Of a stretch of DNA of 64,000 bases, positions 1 to 10,809 are shown in pieces (the stretch's first letter is position 1; every line of letters starts with the position of its first letter). Source of the stretch: Narthecium ossifragum. Taxonomy: Eukaryota; Streptophyta; Magnoliopsida; Dioscoreales; Nartheciaceae. The DNA is taken from assembly GCA_963920575.1 (NCBI GenBank), contig OY986972.1:4419115-4483114 (forward strand). Reading direction: 5' to 3'. A program made the translations under genes and the position numbers. Below the pieces are notes generated by a model that worked only from the letters and a program-made list of their open reading frames with translations, searched no databases and had not been told where the DNA came from.

Positions 1-350
1 ATGAGATTCGATCAGATTCGGACCTTTGGTATAATGGTATAAAGAAAACGCATAAACAGAGCTTGATAAAAAGTTATTATTATCAGGATTAATATCATAT
101 AACCCCATGGAAACATACTAAATATCATAAAATCGTCTACATTCCTGACAATATCATGACTCACTGAAAACATAAGGTTGTTTCAAAATTGAACAAAGAG
201 CATTCGTCGGATTGGATCAATCCGAGCCTAAAGCATGATGGGATTTGAATGGGTCGGATTGGATTGGGTCTGGTCCAAGCCACTTGACTAGGTGGAGCCA
301 ACTCAAGCTACCTGGCTTGGTGGAACCAGCTCAGGTGAGATGCTCGACGG
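1..350. other. Intergenic, no gene seen
   Basis: No open frame or splice pattern supports a gene. Positions 240-330 are rich in short GGATTGGGT / CTTGACTAGGT-like motifs of the kind found inside hAT-like elements elsewhere in this window, but no ends or target duplication are visible. Confidence 0.4.
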
Positions 351-998
351 GAGGGGTGACCGCGAGCAAGGTGGCGGGGTCGTGACGATGGATCTCACTG
401 GGAAATGATGGGGTCGCCGGATTTGGCTGGGGGAATTAAGGAGGAGGAAGGGTCGTGGGGCGATAGGATGCCGGATCTGGAGGTGGATGGGAACGGGGAG
501 GCTGAAGGTAGCGGTGTTGAGGAGTGACGGCTTCGGATCTCAGAGGAGAAGAACTTGGGCAGGTCTTTCTGGAAGGATGGCGATCGGACAACGTCGGGGA
601 GGAGCTCGGGGAGGTGGGGTATCCGGATCTGGCCTTGGATGGGGATGCGGTGGGTCTGAGACGGTGAGTTAGAGAGGGGCGACCGCGAGCAAGGTGGTGG
701 GGGTCGTGACGGCGGATCTCGCCGGGAAATGATGGGTTCGCCAGATTTGGCTGGGGGAATTAAGGAGGAAGGGTCGTGGGGATGCTAGATCTGGAGGTGG
801 ATGGGGAACGGGGAGGCCGGAGGTAGCGGTGTTGAAGGGTGATGGTGCCGGATCCGAGAGAGGAAAAGAACTTGGGCGGGTCTTTCCGGCGAGGATGGCG
901 ATCGAACGGCGTCGGGGAGGAGCTGGGAGAGGTGGGGTATCCGGATCTGGCCTTGGATGGGGATGTGATGGGACCAAGACGGTGAGTTAGAGAGGTGG
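351..998. repeat. Tandem duplication, period about 323 bp, two copies
   Basis: Copy 1 (about 351-673) and copy 2 (about 674-998) align along their full length. Both run from GAGGGG[T/C]GACCGCGAGC through GGCTGGGGGAATTAAGGAGG to ACGGTGAGTTAGAGAG. They differ by scattered substitutions and small indels, so the duplication is not recent. The sequence is very G-rich and open by chance in several frames; none of the short frames looks like a protein. It may be the interior of a DNA transposon, since similar G-rich text (positions 1000-1330) continues to its right. Confidence 0.8.
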
Positions 999-1416
999 CG
1001 GTGCCGGCTTGGAGAGAAAGGGGTGGAGCTCGCTTGGCTCAGGCGAACAGAGAGGTCAGCGACGTCGAGCCGGCGTTGCAGTGTGGTCTGGAGTTGTGGG
1101 CGTTGGAGGTCCGGATGGTGACTGAAGGGGGAGGGGGCACCACAGATGGCTGCTGTTGGGGGTGAGGGAAGAGAGGGATAGAGAGAAAGATAGCCAGAGT
1201 TGGTGACTTCGCTGGAATTGGTCGACGGAGACGGTGGTGGTTCGTCGGAGGGGAACGGACGGGCGGCGAAAGCGGTGGCGGCTGATGGCTGATGGCTGAT
1301 TGCTGGTGGGAGCTGGATGGATCTAGATCAGGGAATTGTCACAGGAGATAAGTAGATAAGGGTATTTTTATCATAAAATTTAAAAAACAACTATATCCAT
1401 CGGTTAGAAAACCTAT
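999..1416. other. G-rich intergenic remnant, no gene
   Basis: Continuation of the G-rich text to about 1330, followed by AT-rich sequence with AAGGGTATTTTTATCATAAAA at 1358-1378, a motif often seen near ends of plant DNA transposons. No terminal repeat pair was found. Confidence 0.35.
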
Positions 1417-2525
1417 TGTAACACCCTCGCCTTTCCCACACAATAGTATCAGGACCGCTCCAAGGCAAGCATGTTTAACCTGGAATTTTCTAACGAAATC
1501 ACTACCATCATGGCTATAAAACGCTGACGAAATCACTACCATCATGACTATAAAACGCATTATGTTATAGAATGCAATTAACATACATATAGATATGAGC
1601 GTTATGGGATTGTTTACTCGGTCATCTGACTCAGTCAGACGCCTCCAAGGCGAATACCATCGTTGTAATGCCGAAATTTAGATTGAATCTGTAATTGCTT
1701 GTCAGCAGCCAGCGTGTGTCGTTGTAATATTGTAATGCTTTTGTTTGGTTAGCCTCGCGGAGACTTGTAGGCTTGTTGCGCCTATTTATTCGTTCTATTT
1801 AAACCTTTGTTATGTCCATCCATTTGGGGAGTTATCGACTATGTCTAGCCTTGAATATTGTTGTGGCATATTGTTACATGCATGTATTCTTATTTATGTG
1901 CGTGTGAGCATTCATGCATTTAATTGTATTAAAGGCATTATAGGCTAGGCGTCGACGATGGGTTGATCGCCGATCCGAGGGTTCGGGTAGCTGGGATCTA
2001 GCCGTAGGACCGAGGTTGGGTAGCAAGGTTTAGGGTGTGATTGTATTATGTTGAAATCTCTGTATTCTCGAGGTTGATGTCTAGTTGGCTACGATTACTC
2101 TGATTGAGGTGTAGAGGTCGTTCTAAGATTCCAGTTTCAGTTTTAGGGGAAGTTACGTACCACCATGTGTCTTACGCCTTGTTGTTTCAGTGCTGGATTG
2201 CTTGGTTGTAGAGAAGGACGACTGTTGACGGTGGGGGTCACAGAGAGCATACCTTGGGGTAGGTGGTGGATGTCACGTGAATTTCCCATAAAGATGAGAT
2301 GGAATCTAGGACTTTGTAGTTCTCTTTCTTTTCAGTGTGACGTAAAGTAGAACTCTACTGAACTTATTGCTTTCTCCTACGCATGCTGCGTTTACATGTG
2401 CAGGCGTCAGCTTTTCTTTCATAGTTCCAGCTGGACAGGCGTTTGACGGTGCTTCGACATTTGGAGGTGCTTGAGGATCCTGAAGTCCAGTTTGGAGTTT
2501 ACAGTTTTATTATTATAATTATATA
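1417..2525. mobile_element. Putative Ty3/gypsy-type LTR remnant
   Basis: The sequence starts TGTAACACCC, the classic start of many plant Ty3/gypsy LTRs, and is followed by about 1.1 kb of non-coding, LTR-like text. I could not find the matching CA end or a 5-bp target duplication, so the right boundary is a guess. It could instead be a decayed fragment of another repeat. Confidence 0.35.
1494..1560. repeat. 34-bp tandem duplication
   Basis: Two adjacent copies of a 34-bp unit beginning CGAAATCACTACCATCATG at 1494 and 1528, differing at only two or three positions. Confidence 0.85.
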
Positions 2526-3275
2526 AATATATAATTTCCCCGTTTGAGGATATTGTTTTTTCGCGACCAAGAGCATTTTATTCTACAAAATATGAAATCA
2601 ATCCAAAACCACAAAGGAGCGTAAAAGTGATCCATCCAAAAGTTCAGAGTTTCGATTTTGGATTCATTTAATTGAAATTAAAAAAATATTTATGATTCGA
2701 TTATGGTCCATATTTGCTATATCAACCATGGTCCAGACTCCATACTTCCAAAAATAAGGGAGAAGTGGATTTTCAAAATATAAAATGAAAAACCTATTAT
2801 TTTTTATTTTAAATTCAACAAATTTTAGGAGATAAGGGAAAAAAGAGAAAATAAAAAAAAAGTGTCGCGAATCATATACAAGACGTGAATGACCATTACG
2901 TAAACTTTGAAATTTTTACCCATGCATTTGTCTAGTGGTGTGGTTATTTGCTTATAAATAGGTCTCCCTCGACGGTGAATGTGATCAACAGAAGCTTTTA
3001 TTACCCTCTTTATTGTTTTTATACTCTATAATTGTGTGTTTATTCTATCGCTCTCGTTTTTTACTCTGATTGAATATAGCGGTGTGGTCTCTGATACACG
3101 TATATTTTACAACAAAAGGTACCTTTACTAATCCCAAATATAAAAGCAAGCTAATTAATAAGAGGAGAGAGGAACTTACTAGAAAAGAAGCATCTCCGCC
3201 GAAGGCCTTTTGTTTCAGGTGAAATAGATTGTGGTAGAGAAGCCGCTGGAGAGACAAAAGCACAGCTAGAGGGAC
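2526..3275 (+). other. Upstream region of the 167-aa zinc-finger-like gene
   Basis: AT-rich DNA without coding potential, becoming a likely promoter and 5' UTR to the right. Runs of A (2840-2860) and T are frequent. A TATA-like box lies at 2953-2960. Confidence 0.5.
2953..2960 (+). promoter_or_regulatory. TATA-like box
   Basis: TATAAATA about 315 bases upstream of the start codon at 3276. It would give a 5' UTR of roughly 285 nt if no intron intervenes. This is inferred from motif and position only. Confidence 0.4.
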
Positions 3276-6200
3276 ATGGGCGACGAGATGGAGACGGACG
3301 CCGGCGGCGGCGCAGGTGGCGGTGGCGGTGGAGGAGGGGACCATGGGAGCCCGTGGAGCATGCTCGCGACGGCTCGCCAGCTCGCTGACGAGGGCAAGCC
3401 CTCGCTCGCTCTCCAAGCGGTAAGACCCTTTAAGACGCCGAAAAGTGATTAGAGAAAGGCTTTCTTCTCTTCTTGCTTGGAATTGTCTGAACAGTAGTAG
3501 TTCGTGTTTGATTTCTTGCGTTTCTGGTAACTTTATGGGGGTGATGATGTTGGGTTGATTCGCGTCATTAGTTTGTTCTTGGCGCGGGTTGTGTTCTTTA
3601 ACCAATGCGAGCGAATGGGTTTTCTGTATCAAGAAGTAGAAAATTTTATTCTGTCTTCCGAGCGGAATCCATTCTTTTTTATATGCAGCTAATGTGAGAA
3701 GTATGATATGCATTTGGTTCGATCTTTGTTAGATGGTGTGTTCTTAGGAAATATAGGCATGAATTGCTGCCAAAATTCAATGATTCTGGTGGTGGAGAAA
3801 TGTGCGTTTTCTATGCCTTTATGTTCTCTTCACGAACTTTGAATCCGTTCTGGATTGGTAGGTCAGTGGTGGGCATGGCAATTGCACATTTCAGCAAGAA
3901 TTGGCTGTAATTGTTTTCTGAGTTGTTTTGGTGAGCCAAGGATGGGCTCTCTATTTGTAACATGCCCCTCAAGAGATTGTTACCAATGACCTCTGGAACC
4001 CATGATTGTCTTGTTGTTCTTTGATGTGCAAGTTCTTGTATATGTATAGTTGGACATGCGTCTGGATCATAATTCTGGTTCCTCTAGGTCTGCTAAGTGA
4101 TCCTTTCTTTATAATGTCATAGTATGGCTAAATAATCTGGGAATTGTAAGGTCATGTGGTCGGATCATTTTATTTGAATGAGAACTATGATTCCATAATG
4201 GTCTTCCCTTTTCTTGTATATTAAGGGGTAAATAACGTCAATTGCATCATCCATGGTAGTCTTAAATATCGTTTCCTACATTCTTTGTCAGATTAGTCTA
4301 ACCTTTAATACTGATCATTTTGAACTCTTCTCCTTTGTCTTTATGATTTTGTCCATATCTGATATGAACAAACAATGATGCATAAATAGACAATAGCATA
4401 GGCTATAAATAGTGCAACAGAGTTGATGAAAATCTATCTAGTAGAAATGCAGTTGCAATATGATACCTGGAAGGTATGATGCTTAATGATCTTATAAGCT
4501 AGTGAGTTAAGAAGGCTCTTAAGATCGTTGTGACTATTTACACTGCCTCTTGAAAAGTATTTTGCTTGCGCCATGTATCCATTGTGATCTGATGCACATT
4601 GGGCATGGATTTTTCATTTTTTTTTGACTAATTTATAAACTGCTACTACTATTTGAGCTATTGCACTCGAATGCCATTGTGGGTTCCCTTGATACCTAGA
4701 TACCACTTTCATGCACTTTTAGAGGTTTTCTTTCTTTATAAGTTCATTATACATTGCTTTCTTTTCTTTATTTATTTGGTGGCATAAAAACAAGTGGGTT
4801 TACAAAGCAATATACTTGTTTCACTTTGTGATCTTTCATCCTATCTTTTACTACCAAATCAAAGGAAACATGTAGCTAAAAAAAGAAGACATCTTGCCTA
4901 AAGGTGAAAAGGGACATTGAAACTTACGCTCACTTAGTTAGTAATCCAAATTACGCATGTTGTTTAAGAGAAAAAATTAGAGCTTGTGAATGTTTTCAGA
5001 ATTCAAAATAGTCAGCTACTTTTAGGACCGATCTTGAGTCTAATATGCGACAATAAGGACTTGATAATTATAATTAGTGTCCAAAAATTTCCTTGTGAGC
5101 TAATAAATAGATGATGGGCAATTTTGCAGCTGATATAATCACAAAATAATGAGACTTATTGATCCAAGTTGGAGAAAAAAATGCACATGGAAGAGTGGTC
5201 ATGTTATGAGACTCTTGAGCTCCTTCCATTGAAGTCCACTTGAGAGTCTAAAAGATATGCTTTCATATTGCAAATTTGCTTGTCTAATTCTGTTACATGT
5301 GAAGGAAGCCAGCACATATGTTTGTAGCTGCAATAGCAGCTGGAAAGATCAAAGCATGTGTACGAATGAATTCATGTAAGCAGTCAAACATAGTAAATTT
5401 CTAGATATATCAGAATATCAATCTCCATACCAAATGATTTCCAATATTCCTTGTCAGATCTTAGCTATTCTGATGATGTTGAACAAAAGAGATTTAATGC
5501 TCTGAATCAAACCAGGTAGAGAGCAAGTGGCATGTTTCCTAAACACGAAACCTTAATACTATGGATTTCTCTCTGCGTATATTACATGTAAACTCTACTT
5601 TTCAAAGAGTCAGAATCTTGTTTGCTCCATTGATTTGAGTTTTATTAGTGAAGGTTTTTTCTTGATTTTCAATTTGTTTGATTGGGTTATAGGACTCTTC
5701 ATTTGGGCTTAAATATCATCTATTGAAGAACTAAGGAAGAATAGATATAGGAAAGGACCACTCTTAATGTTGGCACTATCTGTGGCATTCAGACCTATGG
5801 GAGACCAACATATAATGAGGTAGTGTGAAAATGACGACATATTTCTGGGAGGAAGAAACTTTGTTTTCAAGTCCCTTCATCAACAATCTGTCACATGTCT
5901 TGTTGTCTATTCATCTCAAGCATTAGCCAACCATTTTCTAATTCCAAAGCGTAATAGAATTGGGAATTCGTTGGAAACTTATGAATTTCTTGGGACAAAT
6001 ATGAGGATGCTAAGATCCATGTTTTAGTTCTTTAAGTACATTGTCGAATTATATAGAAATCGTCTAATTATATGTTTTTCAAGTACCTCTACTTCATTGA
6101 TGTCTTTCCTAATTGCACTGTGGAATGCAGTCCTCTATATGTGGTTGCGTAAAAAAGATGAACCTTTTCACTCAATGTATCAATTGTAGATAAGAGCTAT

Positions 6201-7260
6201 TGTATTCTCAAGATCTCAAATTCTTTCCTTCATGAAATGCTTCTAGTTGTCCAGACAGTAAACTGGTGCTTCGAGAAAATTAGATGCTATAGTTTGATGC
6301 ACTCCCATTACATCCTACAGGCTTTAGTTTTGAGAAGATTATGAATTCCTTGTAATGCATAATGCATTTTAATCATGAGACCTAATTTTGAAAGAAGGCA
6401 ATTCAAAGATTTGATTTTACTGCTTCATCCGTCCCCAAAACTGGATAAGGAAAATTGAAAACTGTTAAAAGTTATATTCTCAACTAGGTATGATGGGATC
6501 GATGTTTTCTTGAGTTGTGAGGACTAAATCAATAATGGTAAGAGAATTGAATATGATGAAAATTATCCAACCTAGCTTAATTAGCAAATTAAGACTCCGG
6601 AACTTGTGCTTTTCAGCACGCTGCTGTTGGTGCCTCATTGCGTCAATTGTAGGAGATGCTGGTTTTCCTTATATAAAATAGGAGCTTCCTCGCAACTTTG
6701 GCCAATTATATTGTTGTCGTTACCAGTTTGATTACTTCCAAAACTTGAGCCACTATGCTATTTTTATCGAGACATGGATGTCTTACAAAGTTTGTGGTGG
6801 CTTTTAATCCAGTTTCCATACCTCTTTTATGATCTAACTCAACTCTAAGTCACTAAAGTCCACCATTTTGGAGTTTTGACCAATAAGTATGGGAATGCAG
6901 GTTGTGATGGCTATGAAATCTCAAGGGGGCGAACAAGCTGTTATTCAAACACTCCACCGTGCCCGCGAACTCTACAGGAACAGACTGCAAACAAATGCTG
7001 CTGCTGACGAGCTTGCCTCCTTGTTTGCGGAGTGTGCCATAGCTGAAGCACAGCCTCCAGCTGGTGATCCGCTGCCACTCCAAGGTGGCCCATTTACGCT
7101 ACTGCCAGGCGCTGGGGAGAGCTCAATACTTGCACTGAGCGGCAGGAAGCAGATCATGCTGGATGCATTTGCAGATGGAAGCAGCTTCATATGTTTAAAG
7201 TGCGGGGGTCTTGTCAGCAATTCACGTCGAGACGAGCATCTGGCATATTGGTGTTGCTAG
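3276..7260 (+). CDS. Unrecognised plant protein with C-terminal C2HC zinc-finger-like motif (2 exons)
   Basis: Exons join 3276-3419 and 6901-7260, giving 167 aa. Exon 1 (48 codons) starts at the first ATG after a purine-rich leader, encodes an acidic then polyglycine head ([12 protein letters not shown]..) and a helix ([17 protein letters not shown]), and ends LQA|GTAAGA. A 3.5-kb phase-0 intron follows, with acceptor TGCAG|GTTGTG. Exon 2 continues the helical part ([14 protein letters not shown].., [26 protein letters not shown]) and ends in [21 protein letters not shown]. The spacing C-x2-C-x11-H-x4-C suggests a small zinc site. A frame opening at 6889 reads through the acceptor and is not the true start. 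The alanine/leucine helices resemble a TPR-like or coiled segment. I recall similar uncharacterised plant proteins but no name or function, so none is given. No neighbour shares its strand closely. Confidence 0.8.
3420..6900 (+). other. Large intron of the 167-aa gene
   Basis: T-rich intron of 3481 bp (GTAAGA..TGCAG). I saw no open frame, inverted-repeat element or tandem array in it. Confidence 0.7.
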
Positions 7261-8389
7261 GTCCGACAACAAATTGCTCCCCCGCTCATCCTGCTTGACA
7301 TATGTGCATGTATGATCATAACAATCTACCAATAATAATCTTTCAGCTGTTATTGCCAACGCCTGCTTGTGCCGAGTTTTTATTACAGTTGGCAAGTAAT
7401 GTCAGTAAATAGCATACAAAATTTGTGCATGCTTTTCAGAAAACTGGGTTTCTCCCGGGAATCCTTTCAGAATATGTTGCTGCCATGTAAGTTCCATAGT
7501 TGCGCAATCAGTTGAATCAGTTGGTACTTGAGTTCTGATCTTTTTGACGGGTCCATTGCTGTGTTCTTCTGTGTTCTGGTATGTACATTGTAAGTTTTGG
7601 ACTCAGATATCTTTCTCCTATGATGAGATGAGCACAGATCTTTTGTTGTACCAACAAGATCACATCAACAGTGGGTACCCTGACTTATATGTCAATTTTT
7701 ATCCCTTTTCTCAATTCAAATCGGCATATACAAGGCATTAGCCTTTATCTTATATTGCTGTTCCCGCTGAACTGATGATAAACCCTTCGGATTAATTAGC
7801 ATTATTCGTATTACTTTCAATCGATCCTATTGCAAGGTTAATAAGCTAGTATGAGTACCAATACAGCCTTGAATGCTTTTGTGACAAGTACATACTTTGT
7901 TGGAAGAGAGGTAGGTTGTTATGATCTGTATCTTTTGGATGCTCAGCAGCATACTGGATCAAGGAAAAGTGGCAAACCATGAATCAGTTTTGAACATACT
8001 CTGCATTTCATGCGAGTCCATTGTTGGTTGCTTGTCATTTATCTAGATAGGAGGCTCAAATACGGGCCTGCCTGACATTTTTTTTTTCCTTTCTTCTTCT
8101 CAGTGCATCTCTTTTAGAAATTCAAGGATTTTTTCTGCAGATCTTGAAGTGTCCATGCTTGACCCGAGATTTTGGGTTTCAGATGTCATTTACATGTGAA
8201 AGAAAGGCCCATCAGTGATTGGTATCCCATAAGCTAATTTCCGGGCCAATTCTTGGCTGCAACATGTAAGAAGGTAAAGAGTTACCCGATTGACACAAAC
8301 AATACCAGGCGTGGAGCCCTTGTCCTGGCAGTGACGATTTCTGTTTTTTTACTTTCTTATTTAGTTGAACATGCTGTATATCTACTTGT
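7261..8389 (+). other. 3' flank of the 167-aa gene
   Basis: Begins with the likely 3' UTR (AATAAT at 7332-7337 is a possible weak polyadenylation signal). The rest is AT-rich with no gene or clear repeat. Confidence 0.5.
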
Positions 8390-8560
8390 GTAGTGGGCCA
8401 AGTATGGTGTCAACTGATTGCGGCCCGGGAAGGATCTTGTGCGGGCTCGCTCGGCCTTAGGATAAGCTTGGCCAGACCCGAACCCATAAGATTTGGGCTT
8501 GGGTTAGCCAGAGCCCGGCCGACGAACAGCCCTGCGGGTTCAACATGGTCCTGCTGTATG
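8390..8560. mobile_element. Possible hAT-like remnant (GCCC/GGGCTTGGG-rich)
   Basis: Short segment dense in GGCCCGGG, GGGCTTGGG, AGACCCGAACCC and AGAGCCCGGCC. These motifs also dominate the region 24700-25110 and resemble the interior of hAT-like elements. No terminal repeats were resolved. Confidence 0.35.
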
Positions 8561-8568
8561 CAACAAAG

Positions 8569-9554
8569 GTGCGTTTGGCAACTATGAACTAATGAACAGA
8601 CGAATAAGCTGAATGATGAACCTGTGAAATGAGGTGAATGAGTAATGAGCTGAATCTAGTGATTCTATGGATTTTAATTCTGTTGTTTAACCGGTTTGTA
8701 TGGAATGAACTGAATCTGTTAAATCTGTTGATTATGACGTTTGATTTGTCCGGTATGAATGAACTGAATCTGCCAAACTTGTTATTTAATTCAAATTAAG
8801 ACCTTTTTTTATAATAATGACAATACCCACGAGACATAATTATCAACTTATACACGCCTCATGCGTTGGTCCTTACACCTCAACAAAAGTACTATAAACT
8901 ACAAAAACTTGAAAATAATACAAATATTGTAAGCGTTCCTCTAAATTTTCATATGCTTAGTAACCTTACAATCAACTCCAAGCAACAAATAATACCAATA
9001 AATCCTTTGCAAGTTTACAACTCAAAACTACTTATACTAGGCCTTCAACCCATCCAAAAATAATATTCAACAACTTCTTGCAATTTCCCAACGGCTCTAT
9101 TTTGACTTTGCATATGCTGCCGGTCGATCCATGCATCGACCGTCGCTTCAGCCGTCTGGCTCAAAATAAAGCCTTTATTGTTCACGGTCGATCCACGCAT
9201 CCACCGTCACATCGACTGCCAACCAAACACGCCCTAAATATAAGTCACGATCGATCCATGCATCCTCCTCTATTCACTCACGGTCGATCCATGCATCCTC
9301 CTCTATTCACTCATGGTCGATCCATGCATTGACCATCGCATCGACCGTACGTCTCTGTCAAAAGAACGTTACTCCACAGTTGATGCGACAGTCGACCGTC
9401 AACGCATTCCAAATCCGATGAGCGAACGCCACAATTCAACAAAATCGGAATGGAATGGAGGTCGGATTCTGAGCATTCCGAATAGCCCTGCGAGCCAAAC
9501 GCTCGGATCAACTGAATCCGTCATTCCTCCCATCCACCTCATCCAAACACGCCC
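8569..9554. mobile_element. Putative Harbinger/Tourist-like MITE or nested pair
   Basis: The left end reads GGTGCGTTTGGCAAC (about 8569). Two candidate right ends are present in inverted orientation: CCAACCAAACACGCCC (to about 9234) and CATCCAAACACGCCCC (to about 9555). This pattern fits two related MITEs, nested or abutting. No clean 3-bp target duplication could be assigned. The interior holds GGTCGATCCATGCAT repeats. Short frames inside are not protein-like. Confidence 0.5.
9246..9344. repeat. 33-bp tandem repeat, three copies
   Basis: The unit CACGGTCGATCCATGCATCC plus CTCCTCTATTCACT begins at 9246, 9279 and 9312. The third copy is partial and diverges after ATGCAT. Single dispersed copies of the CGGTCGATCCATGCATC core lie at 9121 and 9184. 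Confidence 0.85.
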
Positions 9555-9555
9555 C

Positions 9556-10809
9556 AAGAGAATGGAGAAAAAGAGAGGGAAAATATAGAAGAGAAAAATC
9601 TGCACCACATTTTCAAGTAATTTCATTTAGCTGTCCTATATAACAAAGGAAGAACACTTTGACAAGAGCTTGTCATTGAGGTTAAAGAACCGAAGTTCAC
9701 TGCATGTGGAAGTACATCCATATCATCAACATACATGAAATTGCTTCTGTCCAAATTACAATGCAAGTCATCAATTTGATGTGCCCCAGACTCGAACAAG
9801 TCGTCGATAACTCAATATATTCATATATCCTCGTTTCCTTCTTATATGAGGACTGCATTTTGACTTTTGTCCAATCTATGAAAAACTCACTGGAAGGTTG
9901 TAAGAAACCTCGGGCACACAGTTTTCTTCTACAGAGATGTCGAGTGCAATCAGTTGAAAATTGAAGTACAGAAAAAAATGCAAAGAGTAGAATAAAATAA
10001 AAGAACCCAGCATCAGGAGATACTTCTGTGGCAACTCACTCACTCTAGTGGTGCATACTGGAAACAGAGATAACTGTCATGCTAAATCAAAGGCAACTCC
10101 ATGCCTTCTATCTCGAGCGAAAGCCACATCCCTCCCGCCTATTTATACCAGTAACTGAAAATCTAGAAACCAGCAATATGCTTGAGATCAAGGTTCACCT
10201 CAAACAATCTCATATGGCCAAGTGAAAATGGAATCTGTGCAACTTCGCACCTATAGTAGTGGTTAGAATGTCCAATATATATGTGCATGGCACTGCAAGG
10301 AACATTAGAAAAAAGATAAATACCAAAAGAAAGAAGAAAGAACCTATAGACCATGTGGATAATAGCGATAATATTACTTAGGAAAAAGAGAAATAAATAG
10401 CTAGAACTTCATATAAGAGAGAGCAAAAAGGCACATTTCTCGAGAAGTTCAGTCCAGATTAGCTTAGCATTTAAATTATTACGTACATGCTTTGGTGTTT
10501 TGCAGCTTATGTATGCGCATAACTGATGCAAAAGACGGTGCACTATGAACAGGAATCAACAATTAACCAAACAGTCACAAGACTCGAATATTTCGAGCTC
10601 TGGAACCAAAAGCCATAGCGCTCGGATATTTTAAGCTGTGGACATCATAGAACGGAGATTGACAAGAGTGACAAGACAGTTCGTCTTGACTTAATTTCTT
10701 CAATCATTTTCCGGTTAATTCTATTGGATCATGATAACCATATAGCTGCAATTTACTAATTCTCTTACCTGAAAAAATGAAGTCAGAAAACTTGAAACTG
10801 TCCAAAACG
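9556..10809. other. Downstream region of RPC5
   Basis: AT-rich, no gene resolved. It should contain the 3' UTR and polyadenylation region of the minus-strand RPC5 gene, whose stop codon is at 10812-10810. A frame at 10163-10354 (minus) shows no family resemblance. Confidence 0.5.

Noticed and set aside
3045..3713. 222-codon minus-strand frame
   Set aside because: Lies antisense over exon 1 of the 167-aa gene and its flanks; low-complexity and without domain; the plus-strand exon explains the DNA better.
9246..9344. Regular repeats as a CRISPR array
   Set aside because: Head-to-tail 33-bp repeats without variable spacers, in a plant nuclear MITE.
10740..10780. Alternative last RPC5 exon (CAG followed by VRELVNCSYMV..)
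   Set aside because: The acceptor at 10879 gives VVNDLCTSDKGCWALKS, which matches the expected RPC5 end far better.
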